Shown piece by piece: positions 11,801 through 23,004 of a DNA stretch of 64,000 bases. The notes under the pieces were generated by a model. That model worked only from the letters and a program-made list of their open reading frames with translations. It did not search any database and was not told the origin of the DNA. The translations under genes were made by a program, and so were the position numbers. Location: positions 1,364,001 to 1,428,000 of the forward strand of contig RBKR01000005.1 of assembly GCA_004835665.1 (NCBI GenBank). The letters run 5' to 3'. The DNA comes from Phoma sp. XZ068. Its lineage: Eukaryota; Ascomycota; Dothideomycetes; Pleosporales; Didymellaceae. Position 1 is the stretch's first letter. Every line of letters begins with the position of its first letter.

Positions 11801-13390
11801 TCAGTACTTTCTTTTGACGCTTGGTTTTACCCAATGCGCCCCCTCTTCACACGTATTTCCTAAACTCCATGTTTGTATCTTTGTCATATCCCAGCCACTG
11901 ATATACTTTCGGTCCTCCGGGTCGTGTTCTCCGTCCGGCTCCTTCGCGTTACCAATATACAGTGCTTTGGTGTAGTAGCAATGCGCCCCGTGCCAGGTGT
12001 ACTGTCGACATTCCTCGTGCGCAAAGCACCCGGCTTCACAGGCATCGAGGCTTGTATGGACTATATCATCGTCTGGCAGCTGGAAGCCTGCGTCGAAGGC
12101 TGCATCCCAATTCTCACGCTGTGAGAAATTGCCGTGGAAGGAGAACAAAAGATCACTGTACAACAAGGGGCGCTCGTGTTGCTGATGTTGTTCGTTCTCC
12201 CAGTCCCACAACTCTTTGAACACCGCTGGGTGGGTTTTGTGCAGGCTGATGACTGGTTCACACCAGTAATCTTTGCCGAATGGGATATCCTCGAGTCTGT
12301 GCGGGTTGAACATGGGCCATAGACCGCTGATGCCCACTGCAGCCTTGTTGTGAAGTGCCCATCCCATTATGCTATCTCCACAACAGTCGTTTCTGATGTC
12401 GTCCTTGTATTCTGTGGTGAGGCGAGGACCCTTGACGCCGAGTGCATTACGCGGGCGATCGACAAGACGGTGCGCAGCCGCCGTAGAAAGGATGAAGCCG
12501 CAGCCGCCATATGCAAACCAAACCTGTTCTTCTTCTTCAGATTTCGGGTTCGGACGGTACTTTCGCCCAGGCGAAGGCGAGCCGAAAAAGTACGGCGTTG
12601 AAGGGTCGTAGTTGTCGAGAAGGCGGAAGGTGTTGTCCCAGAACATGTATGTGTCCGATTCCAGAAAGATGTACCACTCAGCCTTTTTGTTGTGTTCGAG
12701 CGCTTTCACTACCTCTGGAAGGAACTTATATTTGTCGATCTTCCACCCCTCATGACCCTGGTGCAACTCCATGCCATGTCGTGTAGCGTTCTTCTGTGCC
12801 TCATAGATGGCATAATCATCTTCCTTCATGTATGTCTTCGCCGGTAGGTCTGCGAGAACATCGACGGCTTTGTAGGTTCCGTAGTCATGATTTCCATCTG
12901 AGACGATGAGCACATTTGGTATGCACTTGATTATCGTGTTCACCATCGCATCCGTCCTTGCCCCGTCATCTGCCGTGCCCGTCTTGAGCACAACCTGTAT
13001 CTTTTTCGAGAGGTGCTTTGGGAACAGAAAGCACTCGTCCATTATGCCGACGTTCCAGTCGATGTTCTCCTTTTTCTTGAACTGCGTCTTCGTCTCCCAT
13101 AGCCAATAGTCGGGCCCAGTGTTGTCGTCCTGCGATTCGAGACCGTGCGGGGCGGGCGCAAATGGTTGGGGGTGAAATGCATCGTTGCCCAAGACCTGGC
13201 TTGGTATCTGTTCAGTGAAGGTGGAGTCGAAGAGAAGGATGCCATTGACGGCAATGGCTATAAGTGCGATCGCGAGAAGCAGGCGAAGCCATCGTCGGGG
13301 GCTCGAAGGGGGGCTTCGAGGGCGGCCGATCGTGTGCCCGTTCATGAAGGGATTGGGGCTTCGTAGGAAGCGCCGTAAAGACACCAGCAT
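11801..13390 (-). CDS. type II membrane glycosyltransferase (GT31/fringe-like) with C-terminal PAN-like module
   Basis: This is an intronless gene of 529 residues. A basic N-terminus (about 35 residues) precedes one hydrophobic anchor at about 33-55 (WLRLLLAIALIAIAVNGILLF), the layout of a type II Golgi or ER enzyme. The catalytic region carries the fringe-like AEWYIFLESDTYMFWDN segment, where ESD takes the place of the DxD metal-binding motif. It also has a FAYGGCGFILS segment and a DCCGDSIMGWAL segment typical of fungal GT31/DUF604-type proteins, and a late HKTHP. The C-terminal part (DACEAGCFAHEECRQYTWHG...CYY) has the cysteine spacing of a PAN/apple-like module, possibly for carbohydrate or protein binding. 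Donor and acceptor are unknown; a role in protein or wall glycan elongation is inferred. Confidence 0.85.
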   Translation of the reverse strand: MLVSLRRFLRSPNPFMNGHTIGRPRSPPSSPRRWLRLLLAIALIAIAVNGILLFDSTFTEQIPSQVLGNDAFHPQPFAPAPHGLESQDDNTGPDYWLWETKTQFKKKENIDWNVGIMDECFLFPKHLSKKIQVVLKTGTADDGARTDAMVNTIIKCIPNVLIVSDGNHDYGTYKAVDVLADLPAKTYMKEDDYAIYEAQKNATRHGMELHQGHEGWKIDKYKFLPEVVKALEHNKKAEWYIFLESDTYMFWDNTFRLLDNYDPSTPYFFGSPSPGRKYRPNPKSEEEEQVWFAYGGCGFILSTAAAHRLVDRPRNALGVKGPRLTTEYKDDIRNDCCGDSIMGWALHNKAAVGISGLWPMFNPHRLEDIPFGKDYWCEPVISLHKTHPAVFKELWDWENEQHQQHERPLLYSDLLFSFHGNFSQRENWDAAFDAGFQLPDDDIVHTSLDACEAGCFAHEECRQYTWHGAHCYYTKALYIGNAKEPDGEHDPEDRKYISGWDMTKIQTWSLGNTCEEGAHWVKPSVKRKY

Positions 13391-14451
13391 GCTGGGTGTG
13401 GGTTTGATTGCTCAACAAGGGCTCATTGCGTCATGATGTGTTTGAACTAACAGCTAAAAGCATGCGGAAGTGTACATTTCAAGTCGTGTTCGAAGGAATC
13501 ACATATGGCGTCTGCATTGACGGCGTTGTCGCCCGGTTGCCGGCTTCTGCGTACGCGTATGTTTTATGGGACGACGCGGGTTCCCTGAATTTAACCTAAA
13601 CGGGCATAAAATACGCATAGATTGTGTATTTTATTTTCATTACAGCATATCATAGCTTAATAAGCTCCAGGCTACTTACTACCAAGCAACATCACTCAAC
13701 TTCGGTTTCTAATATTTCCTAGCATTGAGCCTCAAATATAACTAAAGATAGATCATGTTAATTACGCTGTTGGCATATCAGGTTTGATATTCCAGCGGCC
13801 GACCACGGGAGCTAAGCACTCCCAGTGCCCTTATTCGCGGGGCTGGGGGAAGATCGCCTTGCTGTGGGCCTGAATGACGAGCCTTGCCGAAGACCCGGAG
13901 AGCCGCGTCACGCAACCTAATCCGCGACCAACAGGGTAGGACCGAAGATGGGATTTTTTTCCCTAGCTGGCTGACGTGAGAAAAATTCATAGTAGCAGTG
14001 ACGATAGAAATGTGGGATAAGAGGAGTGAGAGGTTGTGTGTACGCGTTTGTGTAGTGGTCAGGTTGGTGGTTGCAATATGATCATTCCTTCCGTTCCTGT
14101 GCGAGGAAGGAGCGCTGCTGCGCGCAATGTTCTGTATTCTTGAGTTCATGGTATAGTCTTGTACACGCCTAAGAGTACTGAGGCTGAGTGGGTACTTGGT
14201 CGCAATTGAACTACAGACTAAATAAAGCTGAGTTGAAGCCAACATAACGCCTATTCATCATCACGATGATGCTCCTCAAGGAAAATCCGTCTGAGTGCTC
14301 ATCTTCACTGCTCCATCAACGCCAATGTTCAAATGGTGAACGTCATTGTATCGTTGCAAGCAAAATCCGAAGGCTGCTGTAGAGCGCTCAACGAATGACT
14401 GGTATCGCCCAAACCAAAAGCTGGTACATAGAAGGAAAGAAATCAAGTCGT
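13391..14451. other. intergenic, AT-rich stretch, no supported gene
   Basis: This lies between the glycosyltransferase start and the Yap1 stop, both on the minus strand. Bases 13600-13760 are visibly AT-rich. A 155-codon minus-strand frame (13778-14245) lacks any recognised feature and is not called. Confidence 0.45.
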
Positions 14452-16387
14452 TCACTGCGCCCAAGCTGGCTGCTGGTCCTTGGGCAGACGCTTGAGCGCC
14501 TCTTCAACGTCCTTATGGTCAACGACAACTCCGCTTTCTGAACAGCGTGCCTTAGCACGGAGCTCTGAGCAGAGGTTGTCGATGTCGATGGTGCCGTCCT
14601 TGAAGTCGTTGCGACTTGAGAGTTTGTCCCTGCTGATTGTTAGTGTACTGAAAATGCATACTTCTTATGTGTAATACTCACCAGATCTTGTGACAGTTGA
14701 GCATCTGGTCAATATCCTCGCCGGGAACGACCTCTTCTTCACCGTCTTGAATGCGCTCAATTTGCTCCAGAGGGTTCGGCTTCTGCACAGCAGGTGTGTC
14801 ACCGAAGTGGAAGGGGCTACCGTAGCCCGTGTTGAGGAAAGCATCATTGAAGAAGCCGCTGTTAAAGTCACCGTCGGTGCCCATGATGGCAGTGTTCGTA
14901 TCGCGGTACTCTCCGAAGAGGTTCGGCTCGAATGCGCCGCCGTTTTGGTTGGCAAAGAAATCGATGCCGGTGAGATCGGTGCCAGGTGATTTGGCTTGTG
15001 TGACTGCAAGAGACGGTTTGTCGTCAGAGTTGGACATTGATTTGGCACGAGGGACGGGATTGCGTGGGTTGCCGCAGGCCATGTTGAGCTTTTCGCAGAA
15101 GAGAACCTCACCTTCTGAGTTGCCATGACACACATATCCGTCTGTGATCGTATCCTTCTGACCTGGCGAGGTATGACCCGGCTCCGGTGATGTGCCACAC
15201 GACGAGTCCTGATTTGTTGGTGAGGTGGAAGAGGTGGAGGGAGAGTCTGAGTGTGTCGATGAGCCACTGTTGAACTGGAATACCCGTGACTGAGATACAA
15301 CCGAGCTGTCCGTGCTGCTACGGTGTGGCTTCTGTGTAGTGTTGTTGGTTTGGCTGGCGGTACTGCCGGAGCGAGACCCGTTAGTCGCAGGACTCAAACC
15401 ACTGAGAGGGGACTGGACCATGGATCCGTTTGCTGTCGTCGATGGACTGAAAGTCTGAACGGCTGGTCGGGCTGTAGACATGGAGGCAGACTTTGGCTTC
15501 GACAATGGGCCATTCTCAAGCAGCTGGCTGCCAGGCAACCCACCGAACCGTGGGAACTCAAACTGGAAGTTGCTGTTGGTGTTGTTGAGCATGGAGCTGA
15601 AACCTGTAGCGGGAGTAGTGCGGCTTGCGCCAGTGCTATTGAGAGAGAGACGCTTGCGGTACTCGCGCAATTCCATCTGCAATCGCTGAACTTGACCACG
15701 AAGAAGGCCGTTCTCATGGTTGGCAGCATCGGATGCCTTCTCGAGCTCCTGAACCTTGGTCTCCAGATCTTTCAAGTGCTTCTCTTTCCTCTCTCTGAAA
15801 GCTCGTTGAGCAGCCCTGTTCTGGGCTTTGCGCTTCTACATGCTTGTTAGTCGCATTCACCAGATGCTACTGGGCGAACGTACTGTAGTAGGCTCTGAGG
15901 TTAGTGGTTTGCGGCCCGGCTTCTTAGCCTGCTTGTCATCGCCTTCACGTCGCTTACCGCCGCCTTCTTCGTCATCTTCATCGCCATCCTCATCTGGGCT
16001 CTTGCGCTTCTCGTGGGAGTCTCCTTCGGGTGAATCGCCAGGTAGTGAGCCGATCATGCGGGCTCCGCCATTAGCACCATCGAAGTCGAGGTTGTTATCG
16101 CCGTCGAGATAATCAACAAACGGGCTCTCCTCTACCCCCATAGTACCGAAGGCATTTGCGGGAGTACTTTGTTGCGGCGAGAAGAAGGTGGTAGGGTCGA
16201 GGTTGTTGACGGGGTACTGGAACTGGTCATTGCCAAAGGTCTGCTTCGCGTCCAGTCCGTTGAGATCGGAGAAGAGATCATTGGGAATCTGGTTGTTCGA
16301 AGCAAGAGCTGCGAGGAGCAAGTCCTGCTGTGTCGCATCGAGGTAGAACGGCGCGCCGTTCTGGAAGTCGTTGCCAGTGCCAGACAT
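14452..16387 (-). CDS. yap1: AP-1-like bZIP transcription factor (Yap1 family)
   Basis: Three exons (15884-16387, 14682-15835, 14452-14629) with introns of 48 and 52 bp encode 611 residues. The first join completes the basic region KRKAQNRAAQRAFRERKEKH, the Yap-family DNA-binding signature, followed by a leucine zipper with an ELEKASDAANHENGLLRGQV stretch. The n-CRD has three Cys in the segment from YVCHGN through LFCEKLNMACG. The second join completes the c-CRD: NCHKIWDKLSS, DNLCSELRAKARCSESG, with the nuclear export-type IDIDNL sequence embedded. In yeast Yap1, oxidation of these cysteines masks the export signal and retains the factor in the nucleus, where it induces antioxidant genes. All six expected cysteines are present, so redox control is expected to be intact. 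Orthologues in plant-pathogenic dothideomycetes (CHAP1 type) control peroxide tolerance. Confidence 0.97.
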
Positions 16388-17580
16388 GGTGACGGTTGGT
16401 GTGGGGTTGAGGGACCCTGCGGAGGTTGAAGCCTTTGAGAGGCCTAGGTTGCGTGGAGGGGCTGGCTGGCTGTCGATCTGCTATCAAAGAGCAGCTTTTT
16501 CGCCACCCGCTGGAACACGGCTTGGTGGGATTGTGGGCACTCTGCGCGTTGGGACGTGTCTATGTATGACGCAAGAGGGTGCAAGACAGTGGTGAGCAGA
16601 GGCTCGCGCGCGGATCAGAGCGGAGGCGGGCTCCAACGATGGTGGTGAGGGTTAGCGGGAGCGTGTCAGTTGGCGGGGCGAGAGCGTTCTGCGCGTGCAG
16701 CACACTCAATGGGTCCGTGAGAGTGTTCAGACTGGGGAGCACAGATATCAGGTCGCAAGGTGTCAAGAGGATGGAGGAGGAGCAGCAGCAAATTCGCCGT
16801 CACGTAGCCTCACTGCCTGGAAGGCCTAGTCTGCTGGCGAACCCTGTCAGATGAAACGGGCGACTTCGCGGAGCAAGGATAACGCACTCGCACGCCGGCG
16901 GAGAGTGTCGGCAGAAATGATCCGGTGGCACTGATAGGCTGCACTGGGGGGCGTGACTGGAGGATGAGGAGAGAAGGGCGCAGCAGAAGCCAAAGACTCA
17001 CAGGCTGATCGCTTATCAATCAACTGCGCATCCGCCAAGGTGGGGTTTCGAGAACGCCATCGAACCTCTTTGAGTCGATCGCGGTACCTGTTCCTGACAA
17101 GGTAGGAAAATTAAATGTTTGATGCTCCACTTGGTGCTTGGGCCTTTTGGCCATGCACCGACACTCAAGCAGCGTCGATTCTATCAGGTGCTGGTGTTCT
17201 CAGGTGAGGCTCCTCGAACTCTGGTCCGAGCGCATGATGCATTGAGGCAGTATGAGGGGCTCTGGTGGACGCACTTGATGGTTTGTGGAAATGCACGTCA
17301 GCGTGACGAATGTAGTACACAGAACTTGTGCCGCCCGCGGACAAGAGCACGTTTGATGCTCATTTGCTCCAGAATTTCACCAGCATTCCCCGCGCTGTAA
17401 CACCCTCGTTGATGTTCATAGGGCTGAGGAGAGGGTCCAGAGAGTGGATACAGCGCCAAGTAATTGCGGCTGCCTTCCGAGGCGTCATGTTGCCGCGATT
17501 CCTCCACGCGACTTTTCGACCGTTACTCAACCACTCCACCATAGATACGGCCAGCCTACACTTAGGTTAAGCAGAGCAAG
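16388..17580. other. divergent promoter region between Yap1 and SPF30
   Basis: These 1.2 kb separate two divergently transcribed genes. The stretch next to the Yap1 start (16388-17000) is GC-rich and may be a long leader; no supported coding exon was found. Confidence 0.5.
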
Positions 17581-18530
17581 ATGGCGGACATCAAGGCGAT
17601 CAAGGACCAGATCTGGTACATCAAGCGCGACATCCAGAACGAGGAGAAGAAGCGCGATGAATGGGCCACCACTGTATGTTTATCCACACCTCTTGGCCGT
17701 GCAGTCGCCTAACACATTGATAGATCTCTGGAATTGATGCAGAGCTAAGCGGCATGGCACCCGGCGAGGACCGCGAGCAGTGGGAGGCTATGAAGTCGGA
17801 AGCTGAGCAGGCAGTCACAGCACACAATGCAACCATTGCAGGATTCAGGGCGCAGCTTGAACCTCTCGAGGCCCAGCTCCCCCAAGCGCCTGCGCCGGCA
17901 GCACCAAAGTTTGACCCCGAGAAGCATCCTCTGTTGAGGAAAGCTATCGAGAAGCCAGAGCCTGAAAAGGCGGTCGTCTTCAGCACCGGCGACATGTGCG
18001 AGGCGCAGTGGACAGACAGGTCGTGGTATAAGGCAAAGATCCAGAGTATTCTTGGATCAGCTTCTGCGCCAAAGTACCTTGTGCGCTTCATCGAGTACGA
18101 CGACACTTTGACCGTCGACAGCGACCGAGTGCGCCCCCTTCCAAGCAAGAGGAAGCGCGAGCCGGAACCCGCAGCTGCCCCTTCACCAGCAACGCCCACT
18201 ACATCGACGCCACACGTTATCTCCGGCCCCGCAAGCGTCAATCCAAATGCTCCATCCGCCAAGGCTGCTACAGCTCTCGACGAACCCAAGCGTGTCAACA
18301 GGGTCCCCAACAAGGGCCAGCTGAAGAAAAGTGTTGGAAACTGGAAGGACTTCCAGAGCAAGGGTGTCGGGAAGAAGATTGCAAAGAAAGAGTCCATGTT
18401 CCGGACCAGCACCAACTTTGGCAGCAGAGTTGGCTTCACTGGCTCTGGCAAGGGCATGACCGAAACCCACAAACGTCAACGCTATGATCACAAGAAAGAT
18501 GCTGACGATGACGATGAAGCCAAATATTGA
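17581..18530 (+). CDS. Tudor-domain splicing factor SPF30/SMNDC1-like
   Basis: Two exons (17581-17673 and 17724-18530, 50-bp intron) encode 299 residues. The join yields EWATTISGIDAELSG. The N-terminal 80 residues are charged and heptad-like, probably a coiled coil. A Tudor domain spans about 117-171: FSTGDMCEAQWTDRSWYKAKI, then YLVRFIEYDDTLTVDSDRVRPL, with the aromatic residues that would form a cage for symmetric dimethyl-arginine. A basic PSKRKREPEP stretch follows, then a linker and a conserved C-terminal basic region (KKSVGNWKDFQSKGVGKKI, ESMFRTSTNFGSRVGF) as in human SPF30. The family acts in the nucleus in U4/U6.U5 tri-snRNP recruitment and spliceosome maturation. The acidic tail is normal for the family. 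Confidence 0.92.
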
Positions 18531-19273
18531 GCGCATCGGCGCATATGGCCAACTTTCAGAGGTACGTTTCCGTTCATGTGAAGCGTTAGACTTGGCTTAC
18601 GTGTATTTTTGGAGTCATCAACCCCTGCATGCCATAGCAAAGCGCATGTGGCATCGATTGCAGGCTTTAAGCTTTTACTGTTCGGACGTAGTTGACTTTC
18701 TCCAGGCCAGTACACAACCTCACGACCTCGACCCCACATGGCTTACGGCGTTCTGGCATCAGCATTTATTCGGTATGACTTCTGGGCTTTCTCAACTCTC
18801 TTCCTTGAGCGTCCACACTAAGTTCGACTCGCTCAACAGGCGTTCGATACCCAAATCCACTTGCACGCTGCAGTTAGACAGCTCGATATGAACGTTCCGC
18901 TAGTGTACGTACAAGGTCAGGTAAGTCGGTAGCCTCTTCGAGAGCATTGATATTGCGATCTTGGGATGGGTGTTGCTTCGACTAGTGTATCCATAGCTGT
19001 AGATATCCTCCAGCCAAAATAATACAATCTTGAAAGCTACCTGCATCTGTACTTGGCCAGGGTGCTGTTTCAATGTGATACCACTTCCCCAAGCGCGCCG
19101 AGCTTAGCTTTGTTTGAGGTGGGGCAACACCTCCAATCATGCTTCAAACGCGCCGCGTAGCTTCCACCTCACTCACGACTCCGCAACTCGCTTCTTGGGG
19201 ACCGCGTTGAGGATGTGTGGAGCATGTGGAAGTCGCGTCACAGGCACATAACAACGGTGAACGTGCTGTCAGA
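18531..19273. other. intergenic, no supported gene
   Basis: This separates SPF30 from PAN2, both on the plus strand. It should hold the SPF30 3' end and the PAN2 promoter. A 135-codon frame overlapping the SPF30 end is a shadow without features. Confidence 0.5.
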
Positions 19274-22200
19274 ATGGAGGCGGACTGGGACGAGGTATGC
19301 CCCACCAATCCCGCTTGCGCCCGGTACAAGCAGCGATGCATTGCGCAGCACACGATAGCTGACGGACATACAGCTTGCATTCGTGCAGCTGCCTCCTCCA
19401 GGACCGCACCATCCCCCCACGCCCGTAGCGACCTTTGCCTTTGACACGTCTCAGGAATTACTGTGGACCGGCAACAGCCTCGTGAGCACCTGAGCCACGC
19501 CCACCCTTGCTGCACCAACTCACCCATATAGGGGCGCATTACCTCCTTCTACGGCGCGACCCTCGAACGATACACCGCCTACCGCGGCCATGCCGCCACC
19601 GAGGGGCCAGTCAAGCAGTTCCTCTTCACCGAGAAGGGTGTCCTGTCGATCTCGAAGCAGAGCATGCACTATGCCCACCGACGTGGTATCACACAATGGC
19701 ATCTCATGTATGTTGCGCATAGAGAGTATGGATAGTAGGAAGTTGCTGATATATGGGCTGTAGAAGCAATGACTTCAAGGATCTGAAGTGTATGAATTTC
19801 ACCTCCAAGGGCACACGAGAGATCCTTGTCGCAGGAGGTCAGGACCAAATGTTCAAGGTGGATGTGGAGAAGGGTACAATCACCGAGACTGTGAGTGTGC
19901 AGGAACTAGGACCAGGCGGTCATCCTGCTAACACGATGTAGCTTCCAGCCGAAGCCCAATACACCATCATGAAGCGTGCAGGCCAATACATATGCGCAGC
20001 CACCAAGAACGGCGGCATTCATATCCTGGACTCGAATTCGCTCTCCACTATCAAAGCCTTCGACGGACACACTGGTAGTATTAGTGATATGGATGCGAAA
20101 GGTGATTTCCTGGCGACGTGCGGGTGGTCGCCTAGGCAGCAGAACGCCTATATGCTCGATCCCTTCACTCACGTCTTTTCCTTGAAGACATTGAAGCAAT
20201 TGCCGCCGATCCCTTTCCACACTGGTGCAGCTTTCGTTCGAATGCACCCTCGCATGTCGACCACTGCCATCATCGCATCGCATAACGGGCAGATGCAGGT
20301 TATTGACCTGATGAATCCAGATGCTGCAAATCTGCGACAGGTCAATTTGTATGACTCGTATCTCCATGGCTTCGAGATGGCGCCTTCTGGTGAAGCTTTT
20401 GCGTTGTCTGATAGCAACGGACAAGTCCACTTGTGGGGCTCCCCGTCAAAAGTGCACTTTCCAGAGTATAGCAATCCTACAGAATTCGCTGATCATCCTT
20501 TACCACCACCTACCATGGACTGGTCACCGGACACGTAAGTTTCACACACCGCCATGCGTAGCTTTGCTGAATCCAGTAGGCCTCTCAATACGGTAGGCAT
20601 GCCATACTACAAAGAGAACCTTCTTTCCAGCTGGCCAAGTCACATTGTGTTCGAGGTGGGAGCGCCGCCACCGAAGATCGATGCTACCATTCTTAACAGC
20701 ATGACCCGGACCGAAATGGGCTTCTTCGCAAAGAACCCTCGCACAAAGCGGAGAAACCAAGCAGAGTCAAGACGGCAGTCAGACCGCGTTTCAGAATCGT
20801 TGTCAGCGCCCAAGTTCTTAAGCGAGCAGTCTCGTGCGGTGCAGTCGTACAGCAACGACACAGACGGCAAGACAACTGAGACAATGGAGTCGTTGACCGA
20901 TTTGCATTTAGAAGACGTCACACGGAAAGAAGTGCCATCCATGTACGGCAATGTGGAAATTAAGTACAGCAAGTTTGGTGTTGACGACTTCGATTTTGCG
21001 TATGCTCAGCTTGTTCACAGAAGTGACTACCTTTGCTGACCTCTCCACAGTTACTACAACCAAACTCCCTACTCTGGATTGGAGACACATATCGCCAACT
21101 CGTATGCCAATTCTCTCCTGCAACTATTCCGCTTCACACCCCTCATCCGAAATATCGCACTACACCATACTGCATCAGCGTGCTTATTCGAATCATGCCT
21201 GCTTTGCGAGCTAGGCTTCTTAATTGACATGCTTGAGAAAGCCGCGGGGCTCAATTGCCAAGCCTCGAACTTCTTGAAGACGTTCAGTAGCTTGTCGAAT
21301 GCAGTTTCGTTAAACCTGTTGGAGGAGTTTGCGCCGAACGTTGCACTCACGAGCATGGTCCAAAACCTCAACCGATTCTTGTTGGACAAGATTTCCGACG
21401 AAGTTCGACAGATGTCGCCAGCCAATTCCGGACCATCACTGATGGATCACATCTTGGAGACACAGGCCAGGGCGAGTATGAGATGCGCACAGTGTGCGAA
21501 CGAAACCGCCAGAGGAGGCAAGAACTTCGTCAACGAGCTTGTTTACCCTGCAAAGCACGTCATGAAGAATACGAGAATACCACGCCCGACGTTCTCGCAG
21601 ATCCTGAAGGCTAGTGTCGAACGTCAGGATCAGACACGAGGGTGGTGCACCAAATGCAACAGGTATCAACAAATGGTGCAAAGGAAAACCATTCAAACCA
21701 TTCCTAGCGTCCTAATGCTCAATGCGGCAATCCAGAGTCATGAAGCCAAGTTGTTGTGGTCGATACCGCACTGGCTCCCGCAAGAGATTGGAATCATAGT
21801 AGATCAAGGCCAGTTCTACTGCTTCGAGGGCCAGGATCTAAAGTTGCATTTGCAACGAGGCGTATTCGACATCATGGTCTTCGAGTTGATTGGCGTCGTG
21901 GCCGACATCAACAGTGGGGAGCATCAGAAACCCCACCTGGTTGCTACCATCAATACCGCCCCGTCATCTCGCGAGGCAACAACGGAGGACAAATGGCACC
22001 TATTCAACGATTTCTTGGTCAGACCAATACCAAAGGAGGAAGCACTGCGCTTTGAACCAGGCTGGAAGCTGCCTTCCGTACTCACTTACCAACTGAAGGC
22101 TGCCAGGAACAAGATTGACGACTCGTGGAAAGACAATCTCGATGCTTCGATACTGTACCGATGGTGGTCGTCAAACCCAACCCCTCCAGATTCCAAATTC

Positions 22201-23004
22201 AAGCTGCTCGAGGCGCAAGCCGAAGCGCCAAAACCTGGCTATCCCGTCGCCATCGATGCAGAGTTCATTCGCCTCCAGGCCGAAGAGATAGAGATGAAAG
22301 CCGATGGCACTCGGCAAACCATCCGGCCCGACCGCAAAGGTCTGGCTCGTGTATCTGTCTGCCGCGGCAGCGGCGAACACGCAGGACTTCCATTCATCGA
22401 CGACTACATCGCTGTCAGTGAGCCTGTTGTAGATCACCTTACAGCCTGGTCCGGCATCTCCCCAGGCGACTTGAACCGCGAAACTTCGCCGCACGCACTT
22501 GTCAGCCTCAAGCACGCCTACAAGAAACTTTGGCTACTGCTGAATCTGGGTTGTGTATTCGTCGGCCACAGCTTAGCCAACGACTTCCGCACAATAAACA
22601 TTCATGTCCCCAAGAACCAAGTGGTCGACACGAGCAACCTCTTCTTCCTCCCAGAGTACAAGCGCAAACTCAACCTCAAGTTTCTCGCATGGTGCGTGCT
22701 GAAAGAGAGCATCCAACAAGACACCCACGACTCCATTGAAGACGCAACTACCGCGCTGAAATTGTGGCGCAAGTACGAGGAGTTCGTCGACGCAGGCGTG
22801 CTGGAGCAGATGCTCAATGACATCTACGCTACAGGCAGCCAATATAGGTTCAAGGCTCCTGGCAGCGGTGGAGCGAACGTGGGGCAGGGCGCGGTGGGTA
22901 TGGTGAGCCAGGCTGGCACAGGGAGGAATACGCCGGAGCCAATGACGACACCGAAGAAGGGGGGAATGTTTGGGACTATTGGGTTCAGAAGTCCTATGAG
23001 ATGA
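19274..23004 (+). CDS. pan2: PAN2, catalytic subunit of the PAN2-PAN3 deadenylase
   Basis: Seven exons (19274-19294, 19374-19481, 19532-19707, 19764-19890, 19942-20534, 20580-20999, 21051-23004) give 1132 residues in one frame. The first exon codes only seven residues (MEADWDE); an in-frame Met at 19217 is an alternative start. The order is: WD40 propeller (about 20-330, beginning VQLPPPGPH and DTSQELLWTGN), the PAN3-binding linker, a catalytically dead ubiquitin-hydrolase-like domain (from about 480), and a DEDD RNase domain (about 880-1060). The nuclease residues are visible: the Asp and Glu of AIDAEFIRL, the Asp of GHSLANDF, and the His and Asp of HDSIEDATTAL. The UCH-like domain has Asn (NSYANSLLQL) where hydrolases use Cys. 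With PAN3 it trims poly(A) tails bound by PABP in the cytoplasm. The CxxC pairs RCAQCAN and WCTKCN fit a zinc site within the UCH domain. Confidence 0.97.

Noticed and set aside
13778..14245. 155-codon minus-strand frame between the glycosyltransferase and Yap1 genes
   Set aside because: Composition is low-complexity (Thr/Ser/Arg) and no motif or splice structure supports it; it may be part of an untranslated region.
16388..17580. Overlapping frames upstream of Yap1 as an extra gene
   Set aside because: They are short, lack motifs, and lie in a GC-rich stretch that is better explained as leader and promoter.
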